Origin: Corythucha ciliata
Taxonomy: Eukaryota > Arthropoda > Insecta > Hemiptera > Tingidae
Direction of reading: 5' to 3'
Assembly: GCA_038030265.1 (NCBI GenBank)
Contig: CM075937.1
Coordinates: 7,254,001-7,318,000, forward strand
Length of the DNA: 64,000 nucleotides
Below, in pieces: positions 54,201-64,000 of this stretch. Position numbers and translations under genes: made by a program. How positions within the stretch are numbered: position 1 is the first letter of the stretch; each line of letters starts with the position of its first letter. The notes beneath the pieces were generated by a model, which saw only the letters and a program-made list of their open reading frames with translations, ran no database searches and had not been told where the DNA came from.

Positions 54201-57200
54201 GCCCTCTGTGGCTCGCCAAACTCACGTAATTCGGTAAATTTTAATTAACCGGAAGAACATAGTCCTGAAACTAATCTCATTCGAAAGGTTTTATGGAGAA
54301 GAATACGAATATGATCGTCTGGCGGCGTGTGCCTGGGGCATTTGCCCTTTGTGGGCAAACTATCATATTCAAAATCAGCTACATAAAAGCTTTCGGATGA
54401 GATTAGTTTCAGGACTATATTCTTCCGGCTAATTAAAATTTCCCAAATTATGTGAGTTTAGCGAGCCACAGAGGGCAGATGCCCCAGGCAGACGATCATT
54501 TTAGTATTCAGCCACATAAAACCTGAAGCAAAAGACCATTTTCCGGATTTAGTTCTTCCGGATCATTTAGGGAGTTTGACTGGCCACTGAGGGCAAATTC
54601 CCCAGGCAGACGGCGGCCGACGATCATATTCGTAATCAGCTCTTTTAAACTAGTTTCACGACTATTTTCTTCCGGTGTTAATCATTTTCCCTCCGTGCAG
54701 TTTGATGGGTTTTTGAGGGCAAGTGCCCCAGGCAGACACCGGCAGACGATTATTTTCGTATTCAGCATAAGACAATATTCCGGACTTGGTTTTTGACATT
54801 TTCATGTCTTTGCCCTGGCACATAGCACAAAAAACTGTCACGAAATTGCGTAACGAAATTGTGTTACGCTAGCAACGGTTGCCATGGTAACGGCTAACAT
54901 AGCAACGGGTGCCATGGACGAAATTGTGTTACATGAAAATGTCCCAATGCATTGCAGAGACTCGTATGCAAGCGTTTGCCATGGTAACGGTTACCATAGC
55001 AACGGTTGCCATGATAGCGGTTACCATAGCCACGGTTGCCATGGTAACGGTTTTTTGTGTGTCGGGATCCCTTTGAATTTTTTAAACCGAGAACACCTAA
55101 GTAATTAGTGTTTTTTCCTCACGCCAGAGCTTCATCTCAATTTGGTCGGTGAATTAGCAATTTTTCTCAATTTCATCCTTGAATTAACACTTTTTATTAA
55201 TTATAGATGCGAATTAGCGGTTTTTTCAGTTAATTGATATCACTGATTTAGGGCGTTTGACTGGCCACCGAGGGCGAATGCCCCAGGCAGACACCGGCAG
55301 ACGATTATATTTGTAATAATCTCCATAGATCCTTTCGAATAAGACCAGTTTCAGGACTATGTTCTTCCGGTTAATTAAAATTGACTGAATTTCGTGAGTT
55401 TGGCGAGCCACTGAGGGCAAATGGCCCAGGCAGACGGCGGCAGACGATCATTTTCGTAATCAGCTCCATAAAACCTTTAGAATGAGACTAGTTTCACGAC
55501 TATGTTCTTCTGGTTAAATTCAAGTCCCAAATTAAGGACTTTAATTAGCTATAAAATCCTTAGGCCCCAGATACAGCATGGCAGACTTCCGGACTCGTAA
55601 ATAGGGGGTCAAATGCCATCATTTTGAACACCTTTAGTGACTATGTTCTTCCGGTTGATTGGGACTATTATAGCCAATTACGCACGAATCGTTATTTTGA
55701 CCATTCTTGGCGAGCAAATGGTCTATTTTGCAGCTTTCAAGACAGGAATAATCTGTTAAGGCATTTCCAGGCCACCTTGAGTCATTTTGTGGCCATTTTA
55801 GAGCGAGAATCGCCAATATGGCTATTTTTAGGGCGCGTGAAGGCATTTTGGCGGTTTTATAGAGTGGTAAATGCCAATTTTTAGGGCAAAAATAGACATT
55901 TTAAATGCAAGAATCGTCAGTTTTTGCCATTTGGGGCGCGATTATAGTCAGTTTGGCAGTTTTTAGGTAGTGAATTACTGTCCTGTCAAGTCATTTTTAG
56001 TCAGTCTAGCGGAGCACACAATCTCCCAAGCCCAAGCCCCTCGCTTGAGCAAATCCTGGATCCGCATCTATGTATGAGTATGCCATTTTTAGATCGTAAA
56101 TAGCCAGTTTTTTTTGTTTTTTTTTTAAGCGCACTATTTTTGACGCGGGAATGGTCGTTTTTGCCATTCTCAGGTCAAGAATAATCTGTTTAGGCCTTTT
56201 AAAGGCGCGAGTCGTCAGTTTATTGTTAAGCTGACTCCCAGAACAAGGGCACATAGAATCGGTGTTGCCGATTTTGTGGCTTGATTGCCCAGTCTGGCCA
56301 TTTTTAGGGCGCGTAGGAGTCAGTTTTGCAAATTTATATAGGGCGTGAATAGTACGTCAAGTCAAGGCGCGAAAACTGTCAGTTTGGCCAATTTTGGCGC
56401 GCGGGTGGTTGATTTTGCCATTTTTGGAGGAGGAATCGTCTGTTCAGGCATTATCAGTGCACAAATTGCCAGTTGATCCAGTTTTTATGACTCTTAAAAA
56501 AAGTCAGCTTGGACAATTTTAGAGCGGGAGTCACTAGCTGTGCTATTTTTAGCGCACTTGTGTACAATCAGTTTAGCATTTTTCAAGGAGCAATCAATTT
56601 TAGCCATTTTCAGGGCGCGTGAAGTCAGTTTGGCTGTTTTCATGGCTCAAATAGTTAGTTTTGCCATTTTGGGGCGCGAGTATAGTCAGTCTAGGATTCT
56701 GTATGGTGGGGATAGCTAATTTAGCTAATTTTTGGCAGCAAATGGCTGCCAAGTCATCTTTAGTAGAATTTCTCAAGCCCCTCTCTCTTGAAAAAATCCT
56801 GAATCCATGCCTGGACAGTGGAATAGTTACTTAGCGGGACTAAATTGCTAAAAATCGAACTTTTAGGGTCATACAAATCACGTTTTTGTTGTTTCCTTTG
56901 TTTGTTTGTTTTTTTACTTTTTTACTTATTCATTTTATTTTATTTATTTATTTACTTTTTATTTATATTTCTTAACTATGGTGGGCTGAAGTACTCCGGG
57001 AGGGGTTCTGACCCCCAAAATCCTCCCCATGGGCACGCCACTGGGATACTGCATGCTCCATAATTTATCCCGGTTCTCAAAATAATCGCTATATTCTTTG
57101 CAGGCAAAGGGATCACGTTTGACAGTGGAGGCCTCTGCTTGAAAAAATGCAAAGGCATGGCTGAATTTCGAGGGGACATGGCGGGTGGTGCCGTCGTAGT

Positions 57201-58106
57201 GGGAGTGATCAAAGCCATGGCCACTTTGGGGGTACCGATTAACGTCGTCGGTGAGCCTCTTCTTTTTTTTTTTTTTTTTATTGTTTTGTTGGAAATAAGT
57301 AAAATCCGTCCCGTACAAGGACTGATTCCTCTGTGCGAAAACATGCCAGGAGGCATGGCCCTCAAACCGGGCGACATCGTACAATCCTTCAACGGTAAAT
57401 CGATTAAAGTAGAAGACACCGATAAGGAGGGCCAAGTGGTACTCGCGGACGTTCTCACGTATTCAAAACAGTTCAAGCCGTGTCTTGTTATGTCGATTGC
57501 AACCACTTCTAGTAGACTTCCCGCATTGTCCCTTTTTTTTTTTTGGATGAAACATTGGGTAAAATTGTCCGTTACGCAGCTGGTATGAGAAAGGCGCTCG
57601 GGTCTTCGGCGTCTGGCGCGTTTTGTACATCGGACGTCGTGTGGCGCGAGTTGTTGCGAGCAGGGGCTGAAACAGGCGACCGAGTATGGCGTCTTCCCAT
57701 GTGGAGGCATTTTAAGTTGAAAGTTGCCGGTAAAACTTCATTATTCCCCATATATCGTGCCCACCTTTCACACCTCCATCCTTTTTAGGGTATCGCGACG
57801 TCGACATATGTAACGTTGGCTTAGGAAGAGGAGGAGATCCCTGTGTGGCCGCCGCGTTCCTTCTGGTTTAGCCCTTTTATACTAATTTATTTACTTAAAC
57901 GCACTGGAGTTAACAAATCGAATTTGAAGGAATTCGCTCCCGAAGTTGATTACGTCCACTTGGACATCACGGGTACTGGCATGCAGTACTCGGGCATCGG
58001 CGTACCGTACTTAAGAGAAGGATTTATGTCGGGGCGCCCAGTCCGTACACTCATTCAATTCCTGCATCAAATGGCATGCCCATCCGACCAGCCTAATGAT
58101 TGTTGA
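51236..58106 (+). CDS. LAP3: Leucyl (cytosol) aminopeptidase, M17 family, 10 exons
   Basis: Exons 51236-51337, 51507-51625, 51737-51917, 51996-52247, 52340-52520, 57104-57250, 57320-57511, 57580-57729, 57789-57865 and 57930-58106 join in frame to 525 aa (human LAP3 is 519), all with GT...AG borders. M17 enzymes remove N-terminal residues from peptides as zinc hexamers. Exon 1 (MFKSGRYFLKTKP) is basic and could be a mitochondrial presequence. The catalytic domain starts with GKGITFDSGGLCLK. Lys280, Asp285, Asp303, Asp362 and Glu364 match the metal ligands of bovine LAP (offset 30) and Lys292 the catalytic lysine. The catalytic Arg (bovine 336) is Gln366. The donor after exon 7 (gtagac) is weak. 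Orthology among arthropod LAP paralogues, including sperm LAPs, is unresolved. Confidence 0.88.
53160..53690. repeat. Minisatellite M2 inside the intronic hAT-like element
   Basis: Diverged units around 'gtcagttttgccatttttag' plus 'ggcgcgaatc', the reverse orientation of 22040-22870. A second block lies at 55700-56760. Confidence 0.6.
53695..53821. mobile_element. Harbinger-like MITE, copy 1
   Basis: 127 bp, ends gggccggcgcacactaggag and ctcctagtgtgctcggggcc inverted, flanked by tta on both sides. It is an inverted-orientation relative of copy 2 about 55 bp downstream. Non-coding. Confidence 0.75.
53877..54064. mobile_element. Harbinger-like MITE, copy 2 with extra terminal hairpin
   Basis: Flanked by taa on both sides. 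The empty site is present near 55630 (in reverse, ...cactaaaggtg). The right end carries an additional gacgccgac.../...gtcggcgtc palindrome absent from copy 1. Non-coding. Confidence 0.75.
54070..55620. repeat. Inverted and direct 'ccaggcagacggcggcagac' repeats
   Basis: Segments carrying gcccaggcagac-, ggttttatggag- and gactatgttcttccgg-like words recur in both orientations at about 54120, 54260, 54360, 54480, 54600, 54700, 55260 and 55430. The block also includes the GTTGCCATGGTAAC array. No gene. Confidence 0.6.
54878..55048. repeat. Array of RFX X-box-like palindromes
   Basis: gttgccatggtaac occurs at 54878-54891 and 55035-55048, and gttaccatagcaac at 54990-55003. All three fit the RFX consensus GTNRCC-NN-RGYAAC exactly, with several one- or two-base variants between. 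Whether RFX factors bind here is unknown; the motif also occurs as a simple repeat in animal genomes. Confidence 0.6.
55700..56760. repeat. Minisatellite M2, second block in the intronic element
   Basis: Diverged units around 'gccatttttagggcgcg' plus 'aatcgtcagttt'. No coding sequence. Confidence 0.6.
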
Positions 58107-58123
58107 CAAATGTAAATAATTAA

Positions 58124-58129
58124 AATAAA
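58124..58129 (+). promoter_or_regulatory. Polyadenylation signal of the aminopeptidase gene
   Basis: AATAAA 18 bases after the stop codon, in an A-rich context. It implies a very short 3' UTR. Confidence 0.65.
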
Positions 58130-59639
58130 AAAAAGTCGAAATTATAAATATTTAAAAATACCGACCCAAAATACCATTTCATAATTTTAGGGCACACCAA
58201 GTTTAGAATCTTTAAACGATCCCACTTAACAACGAAAAGAGTAGGGTGAGGGGATTGAAAGTTTCGTTCCAGTTGGAAATGACCGGAGGACTATAAGGAT
58301 TGGTTTCTTTTTATAAACGAGCCGAGGAAATAAGATCGAAGTTTGATCTATCGCTCTGTAATTACCTTGGCTAAGCCTGTCATCTTAAAGCCCTCGGTCA
58401 TTACGGTCCATTAGTGTTAGTAAGTAGTCGTCAGGAAGCTAGCCATCCCCCCACCCCCACCATTACATTGATAGCGCTTTTAAGGCGAGAGTAACCAACT
58501 GAACGTGACCTAATCGAACCGCGAGCTGGTTTGCAGTGAATAGTTGTCAAAGAAAAATGAGTTTCCCTTTGAACCAAAGTCAGTGAATCACATAAAATTA
58601 TATAAGTCATAGCGAAGAAGAAGAAAAAAATACGATCTGTGGTATTGTCCCCAGTCTTGACAGATTAACAACGCAAAAGAAGTGTAAATGGTGGAAGCGT
58701 TGTGGGTGGTGAGGAAGGAGGGGGGTTCTTTCTTCAACGTATAACTCCTATACGGGGCTTAGATGTATTATAGCTATTGTTCTCTCACGTTTGCCACGGA
58801 CTGTGTGGGAAAACGATTTGGCGCTTCCTTTGGCACGTCTCCCAGAGTTCCACACTACACACATCTCCCCCCCCCCTCCTCCATCCATTTTACCACAGTA
58901 GAAGTATGACTGTGAAGAAATGAGAAAGAAAAAGTTAGGTGTGATGATAATGTTGAGGAGGATGGGCGAGATGTTGTTGCAGTTGTCTATAATTTTCAAT
59001 TCGTATTCTGGACGGTCCAATCGACAAAAGATGGAGAAAATGTATTGTAAATTTTCTCTTGAGAGGTCAATTTTACGCTCGTTACAGACTTTACACCACT
59101 GAACGAACAAAGGAGGCTAACAGTCGAACATCAGTCTTTAAGGGATGCGCGGGGTAGTGAGTTGTTTCGCAAGGATGCATCAAAATACGATGCGATTTGC
59201 TGTTTCAATTAAGAAGGAAATTACTCCTTAAAACTGGGTCCTAAGAGATTTTTCCAAGTGGGTCCTTGTTTTATCATGAGAGTTCGTGCGAACTCTCCAG
59301 ACCCGATTGAGGGCTTCCGTGCTGGGCTGTCCCCCCTCCCCCTTATAACAGTCTGAAGCGATTGCTGTTTGAGTGTCATTGTCGCGGGCGTTGGTACGGG
59401 GGGGGGGTATGGGAGATACCCCCCCCCCCAGAGCCACAAGTACACGAACGAAGGAGCACTAGTACCCCATAAAATCTCCATGAGCGTTTCACTTTGTATT
59501 AGAAACTTGAAGAAAACTCTTTTCACTAGATTTTTATATTTTCTTTTCAATCAAAACCAAAAATCACGACTAACTCAATTCATATGGAAAAAAAAGAGAG
59601 GGGAAAACAATAATAATTGGGATGGGAAAGGGGATTTAA
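58130..59639. other. No recognisable gene; one reversed R2 copy
   Basis: 59370-59500 is an R2 copy in reverse. A 120-codon minus-strand frame at 58748-59110 has no family match and includes a homopolymer Gly stretch. The remainder is spacer. Confidence 0.45.
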
Positions 59640-59739
59640 AATGAAGGGCAGGTGTGTATTCCAACACTTCTCGGCCATCCGACTTGGAATCGTCCTCGAT
59701 TCTGGCTTCATCATCGGCTTCATATTAAACATTCGTTCG

Positions 59740-61098
59740 TCAATAAAGGTGATAATTCTTGAATTTGATTGGCATTGAGCGATTGCGAGTGGGTCGATGT
59801 TTGAAAGCGTCTTCTTTGAGCACGGTATCTTCTTCGTGTTCGAGGCTGCGTTCGACTCTCTGAGGATCTTCTTGTGATGGATTGTCCTTTTGATTTGTCT
59901 GAGGGTCATTACAGTCAGCGAGTAACCGATGATATCGCTCAGTTAAATGTTCGCTCGTCTCCGGAGAGTCGGTAGTGTCGCCATTGACGTCGGGTGGAAT
60001 GGATTCATCATCTTCTACGTCTCCTCCGAATGGTTTAAGAGCAGAGACATGTGCTGTCGTGCAATAACATTGGCCTCTGTAATTTATGATTGACATCACC
60101 CTGTACGCGTCTCCTGGAAGTGCGTGGGTGATCACGAGCGGTCCTCTGTACTTGTCGGCTAGTTTTCCTGTAGATTCTTGACGAAGATATACTAGTTGAC
60201 CGACGTCAAGCTTGATTTGGTGGCTTCGATCTCTCTTCCTCCACTTTTCGTGTTCTTCTACTATTTTCTGGCGAATGTCTTGGCGGATGCGTTCTGGGGG
60301 TGTGTAGTCATCAGTGTTCACCCGATCCGTGATAGGTCGTAATTCTGAGTCAACTCTTCTAGGAGAATAACCTAATAGGGCTTTGAATGGCGAAATTCCA
60401 GTCGATTTGTTCGGCGCATCATTCAACCATACTGCAATTTTCTTAACGTTAGTGTCCCAGCAATTTCCTTCTGTAAAAGAAGCTTTTAGAACGGGAATTA
60501 GAGTTCGATTAACTCTCTCGACTTGTCCATTTGCTCTGGGATGACGAACGCACACGTTCGTCAGCCGTATACCACGACTTTCACAGAAATTCATTATTTC
60601 TTCTGAAGTGAATGCTGTTCCTCTATCGCATATTAAATGCGCAGGTGCTCCGAAATCGTCTATCAAATTCTCTAAAGTCTGTATAACTGTTTTTGACTTC
60701 GTATTTTTCGTTGGCACTAACCTGCAAAACTTTGTTAGATTGTCTATTAGAACGAGTAAATGTGAGTTTCTTGTTCGACTTTTGTCGAACGGTCCGAGGA
60801 AATCGAGATGGACCACTTCAAATGGTCTAGTGCCTGGGGAAATGGGATTAATCGGTCCGGGTTTTTTCCCTCCAGGAATTTTCATCAAGGTACACGTGAA
60901 ACAACTCCTAATGTGAAATTTTACGTACCGTCTCATCTTCGGGAAGTAGTAATTTTCACTCAACATTTTCACAGTTCGGTCTACTCCGAAGTGTCCGCTT
61001 AAATCATGAAAACGCACTACCATGCTTTTTCTATGTGTCTTGGGAACCACAAACTGCCTTCGTGATTTCACCTGTCGACAAAGCAGTGCATTATGCAT
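59740..61098 (-). pseudogene. pol: Gypsy integrase and C-terminal pol (5'-truncated copy)
   Basis: The minus-strand frame has 452 codons. Zinc domain: FHDLSGHFG followed by CFTC. Catalytic core: HLDFLGPF (D), CDRGTAF (D) and NGQVERVNRTL (E), the DD35E triad. Then comes a GPY/F-like segment (KLADKYRGPLVI) and an acidic tail rich in Glu, Asp, Ser and Pro, ending with a basic NRSMPIKFKNYHLY. It is distinct from the other pol genes in the window. Everything before the integrase is missing beyond 61098, and no LTR was recognised. Confidence 0.85.
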
Positions 61099-62038
61099 TA
61101 CATAGTGTAATGGTCACCGAGGTTGGAAAGAATCTCAGCGCTTACATTTTATTCAATCGTTTATTAAAGAAGTAGATTCGGCGAATTGGAATTGGGGGGA
61201 AGGGCGAGTGAGGGGAAGAAGGAACGCTAGGAGGCTGACTCTTGGGACGTTGACTGACCTCGAATTTACAATGATCCCTTTAAAGGCACGGGATGAATGC
61301 CGCAGGCGAGATGATCCCAGATGACGACGACGACGAGACGCTTACGAGCGCCGAAGAATCGCACAGAGACGTCGAAGCTCGAAGACAACGGTTCGGGAGA
61401 CGGCAAGACGTGGAGTTGAGGCGGACTCGGAACTGGCCACGCTCGCGACGACGCTGATCGTGTCTTTTCAAGAAGGTCGACGAGAAAAAGGAACGGTTTT
61501 TCAACAAGTTCGTTTTACGCAAAAATACTGTCGCACGTGCTCGAGAGAGGGTTACGAAGAACAGACCAAAAAAACGACCTTTCTTTCTCCTCTCGCGAAG
61601 ACTCTTCTTCTGTTACCTCAGGCGGAAGAGCGCGCCAACCCAAGGGGCTGCGTGACGCTAACGGTTACAATCCCCCGGATTTAGCTGGGTTCACTCCTGG
61701 GAACCGCGGAAGCTGCTGGTGTTGCCGAGGTTTGATGATGGTGACGAAGGTGGACACTGTTGGCCGTCTATTAGTGGGGGGAATGAGGGTGAACTTATGG
61801 AGGGGTAAAAGATGATCTATTGAGGTTAGATTAGGGGTTGGATAGAGGAAGAAATTCGCCTATTTTAACTCAGAGCAAAAAAAAATGTGCGATTTACTTA
61901 ATAGTAAAAACCCTAATAGTATAAACGAATTAAAATTATGCATTGCGGAAATAGGATATCATAAGAAAATTATATAAGATGAACACATTATAGAAAACTG
62001 ATCTTTGGGTATACATTGTATGAATTCAAATTCAGAAC
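61099..62038. other. Unassigned region between two Gypsy fragments
   Basis: A plus-strand frame from ATG 61293 encodes about 50 strongly charged residues (MNAAGEMIPDDDDDETLTS, then Arg-rich), and adjacent frames (61460-61815) are open but unmatched. The local base composition is more protein-like than the spacer, but no family is recognised. Confidence 0.3.
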
Positions 62039-62203
62039 GAGAAAACTTTTTTTTTTTTTTTTTTTTGTTTTTTTTTTTTTTTTTTTGTTTTTTTTTTGTT
62101 CTTTTTGTTGTTTTTTTTGTCGTTTTTTTTTTGTTTTGTTTTTTTTGTTTTGTTTTTTTTTGTTTTTTTTTTATTTTTTTTTATTTATTTATTTATTATA
62201 ACT
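62039..62203. repeat. T-rich tract (A-rich on the minus strand)
   Basis: About 160 bases of T runs broken by single G, C or A. On the minus strand it follows the pol stop at once and begins with aataaag, resembling a decayed or expanded poly(A) tail. Confidence 0.85.
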
Positions 62204-64000
62204 TTATTTTAGTCCACATGATGAGAAACTTTTGTAGTCAACATTTTTCCTGGGACGAAGAGAATATGGCATTGGAGAAAATTCTGTCTCCACTCTAGAA
62301 TTCGTATTGGGTACACTTGTGACAATTGAGGGTTGATTTACCGCATCAGATTGTACGATGGATGGCGAGGAGTGAAGAAAATAGTCAGGCACAGAGTTGT
62401 TTGGAATGAACTCTAACGACGTTGGGGTTGAACTCGAATGCACCTCTGGATTTGAATTAGGCCAATTTGAAATAGGCAATTGGCACCCAGGTGAGTCATG
62501 CACTCCATCTCGACTGAATGCTGGTTTCAATCGTTGAATATGGACAACGAGTTCTTTACCGATTGAGTCTTTGATTCGGTAATTAACTTCGGAAAGTCTT
62601 TGTGTAACAATGTAAGGGCCTCTCCAGGACATGTTAAATTTTTTTGGACAATTTTTTGGAATTTCTGGAGAGTATAAATATACATGGTCACCAACCGCGA
62701 AAAATCGAGGTGTACGTCGACGGTTAGCTACTTCTGTACGTCGCTGCCACGATTTGAAGGCGAGATCGTGAGCAACTTTAACGCTCTTCTGGTACATCCG
62801 ATGACCACTCAACCAGTCGACGTTCTCCTTTTCTATGGGGAGTTGTAGTTTGGTGTCAATGGGGGTTCGTAACTCTCTCCCGTAAAACAAATAAAACGGA
62901 GAATAACCTGTACTAGCATGAGGAGTAGACCGATAAGCTGTAACAACGTATGGGAGCCATGTCTCCCAATCCTGACCAAGTTGCTTTAAATATTTGGACA
63001 CCGAATCGGCCAAGGTCCGATGGAATCGCTCCAGCAACCCGTTGCTCTGGGGATGGTAAGCGGTGGTTCTTATTTTTTCAATTCCGTATTGGTCGTAAAG
63101 ATGGTGTAACAATTTTGATAAAAAATTTGTGCCTTGATCAGACAACAGTTTTTGTGGGATGCCATACTGTAAACAGAACGTGTTGAGCTTTTCAGCCACT
63201 GAGGCTGCACTTTGATCCACTAAAGGGTATGCTTCTATAAACCTACTAAAATGATCGGCTACGGTAAGGATGTACCGTGATCCCTTTTTTGATATTGGCA
63301 AGGGCCCTACTATATCAACAGCTACCATATCCAGCGGAAATTTCGCGAAATAGGGTTTTTGTACAGGTGGGGCGAGACCGGTGGGGGTTTTACGCAGTTG
63401 ACAGACCGAACAAGACTGCACATAGCTTCGCACTGTCCTTGCCATTCGTGGCCAGTACGCACGTTGCTTGAGTAGGAGCGTTGTACGCTCAATCCCAGGG
63501 TGACCCGCCCAAGGGGAGTCGTGACATTCATAAAGGAATGTCTGGCGCAGGGAAGGGGGAACAATGGGCTTCCATTTGGAGCGATCCTCTTCTTCTGCCC
63601 AATATTTTATTTTATCAACCACCTTCACGTGGGTATCTTTTTGGGCGTCAAGAGACTGAACCCAAGGGTCAGTTTCTTGAGCCACCTGGAGGAGGGGGAT
63701 CGATAGTGGGACGGAGTGGTTGGGGGGGTTTACTTTCACATTAGCGACGACAACTCTGCTTAATGCGTCAGCATTTCCGTTTGCTTTGCCTGCTCGATGC
63801 AGTACATCAAAATCATATTCGGCGAGTTTAGTACTCCAACGCGCAATGCGCGAAGTTGGATCTCTCAAATTCAAACACCATGCGAGTGCGGCGTGATCCG
63901 TAATTAATTTAAACCTGGTGCCAAGTAAGTAACTACGGCATTGTCCCACAGCCCATACAACCGCGAGAAGTTCTTTCTCGGTTGTACTGTACCTGGTCTC
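62204..64000 (-). CDS. pol: Gypsy pol, RNase H (partial) and integrase
   Basis: The minus-strand frame enters from beyond the window with TEKELLAVVWA and LGTRFKLITDHAAL, the RNase H C-terminal half, then ADALSRV. The integrase follows: zinc domain HDSPWAGHPG...CSVC, catalytic VDIVGPLP (D), SDQGTNF (D) and NGLLERFHRTL (E), and C-terminal SWRGPYIVTQRL with RLKPAF. There are no stops or frameshifts over about 600 codons, so this copy may be young. The stop is followed directly by the T-rich tract rather than by an LTR. The 5' part lies outside the window. Confidence 0.9.
   Translation of the reverse strand, partial: ETRYSTTEKELLAVVWAVGQCRSYLLGTRFKLITDHAALAWCLNLRDPTSRIARWSTKLAEYDFDVLHRAGKANGNADALSRVVVANVKVNPPNHSVPLSIPLLQVAQETDPWVQSLDAQKDTHVKVVDKIKYWAEEEDRSKWKPIVPPSLRQTFLYECHDSPWAGHPGIERTTLLLKQRAYWPRMARTVRSYVQSCSVCQLRKTPTGLAPPVQKPYFAKFPLDMVAVDIVGPLPISKKGSRYILTVADHFSRFIEAYPLVDQSAASVAEKLNTFCLQYGIPQKLLSDQGTNFLSKLLHHLYDQYGIEKIRTTAYHPQSNGLLERFHRTLADSVSKYLKQLGQDWETWLPYVVTAYRSTPHASTGYSPFYLFYGRELRTPIDTKLQLPIEKENVDWLSGHRMYQKSVKVAHDLAFKSWQRRTEVANRRRTPRFFAVGDHVYLYSPEIPKNCPKKFNMSWRGPYIVTQRLSEVNYRIKDSIGKELVVHIQRLKPAFSRDGVHDSPGCQLPISNWPNSNPEVHSSSTPTSLEFIPNNSVPDYFLHSSPSIVQSDAVNQPSIVTSVPNTNSRVETEFSPMPYSLRPRKNVDYKSFSSCGLK

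Larger units (their letters stand above)
52747..57043. mobile_element. hAT-like element filling intron 5 of the aminopeptidase
   Basis: Ends cagtggcgtgccca and tgggcacgccactg are inverted, and the flanking 8-mer ggatactg is perfect on both sides (52739-52746 and 57044-57051). Removing it leaves an intron of about 280 bp. The interior holds M2 minisatellite, two MITEs, a GTTGCCATGGTAAC array and a family of 'ccaggcagacggcggcagac' repeats. No transposase frame was found. Confidence 0.85.

Noticed and set aside
54884..55108. A 74-codon Gly/His/Asn/Ser-rich protein
   Set aside because: It is a translation of the GTTGCCATGGTAAC array.
62005..62298. Phe-rich membrane-like protein
   Set aside because: It is a translation of the T-rich tract downstream of the Gypsy pol.

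Overview
This is eukaryotic, intron-bearing, repeat-rich DNA, most likely from an arthropod (possibly a crustacean). The evidence is one split host gene for an M17 leucyl aminopeptidase whose best remembered resemblance is to arthropod members of the family, pieces of at least seven retrotransposons (Ty3/Gypsy, CsRn1-type and BEL/Pao), and many TIR elements. There are no bacterial-style operons. The species cannot be named from the sequence. A 500-base run of N (32188-32687) marks an assembly gap.

Layout. 1-775: right part of a non-autonomous hAT-like element, followed by a decayed Gypsy gag-PR-RT remnant (776-2260). 2750-3790: degenerate minisatellite. 4244-7406: a 3.16-kb element with gag, zinc knuckles, half a protease and a Gypsy-type integrase, bounded by ~80-bp terminal INVERTED repeats instead of LTRs, with a tRNA-Thr gene where RT/RNase H should be. 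7.6-11.0 kb: no recognisable gene. 11003-12345: gag N-terminus split by the left end of a hAT-like element. 15.0-18.1 kb: minisatellite with a nested hAT-like element. 21.3-23.9 kb: MITE and minisatellite. 24040-24213: 72-bp-arm palindrome. 26.1-28.5 kb: gag fragment, MITE, 173-bp satellite. 29.5-30.1 kb: hAT transposase fragment. 32.7-33.0 kb: BEL/Pao fragment. 34514-38937: hAT-like element carrying a nested CACTA-like element with a 21-bp minisatellite. 41108-50951: hAT-like element carrying a nested, near-intact CsRn1-type LTR retrotransposon (41305-46819).

51236-58106: the host gene, a 10-exon leucyl aminopeptidase on the + strand, predicted 525 aa with a basic N-terminus. Intron 5 was expanded from about 280 bp to 4.6 kb by a single hAT-like insertion with a perfect 8-bp target duplication. 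The gene keeps the metal ligands and catalytic lysine of M17 enzymes but has Gln where the catalytic Arg is expected. 59640-61098 and 62204-64000 (- strand) are two different Gypsy pol 3' halves.

Most of the window is insertions inside insertions. Several can be dated relative to each other because the window holds its own empty-site paralogues. The most unusual items are the TIR-bounded gag-PR-IN element, three covarying hairpins in the CsRn1 LTR, the aminopeptidase Arg-to-Gln change, and a gag gene whose two halves lie in permuted order around one 8-bp target site.
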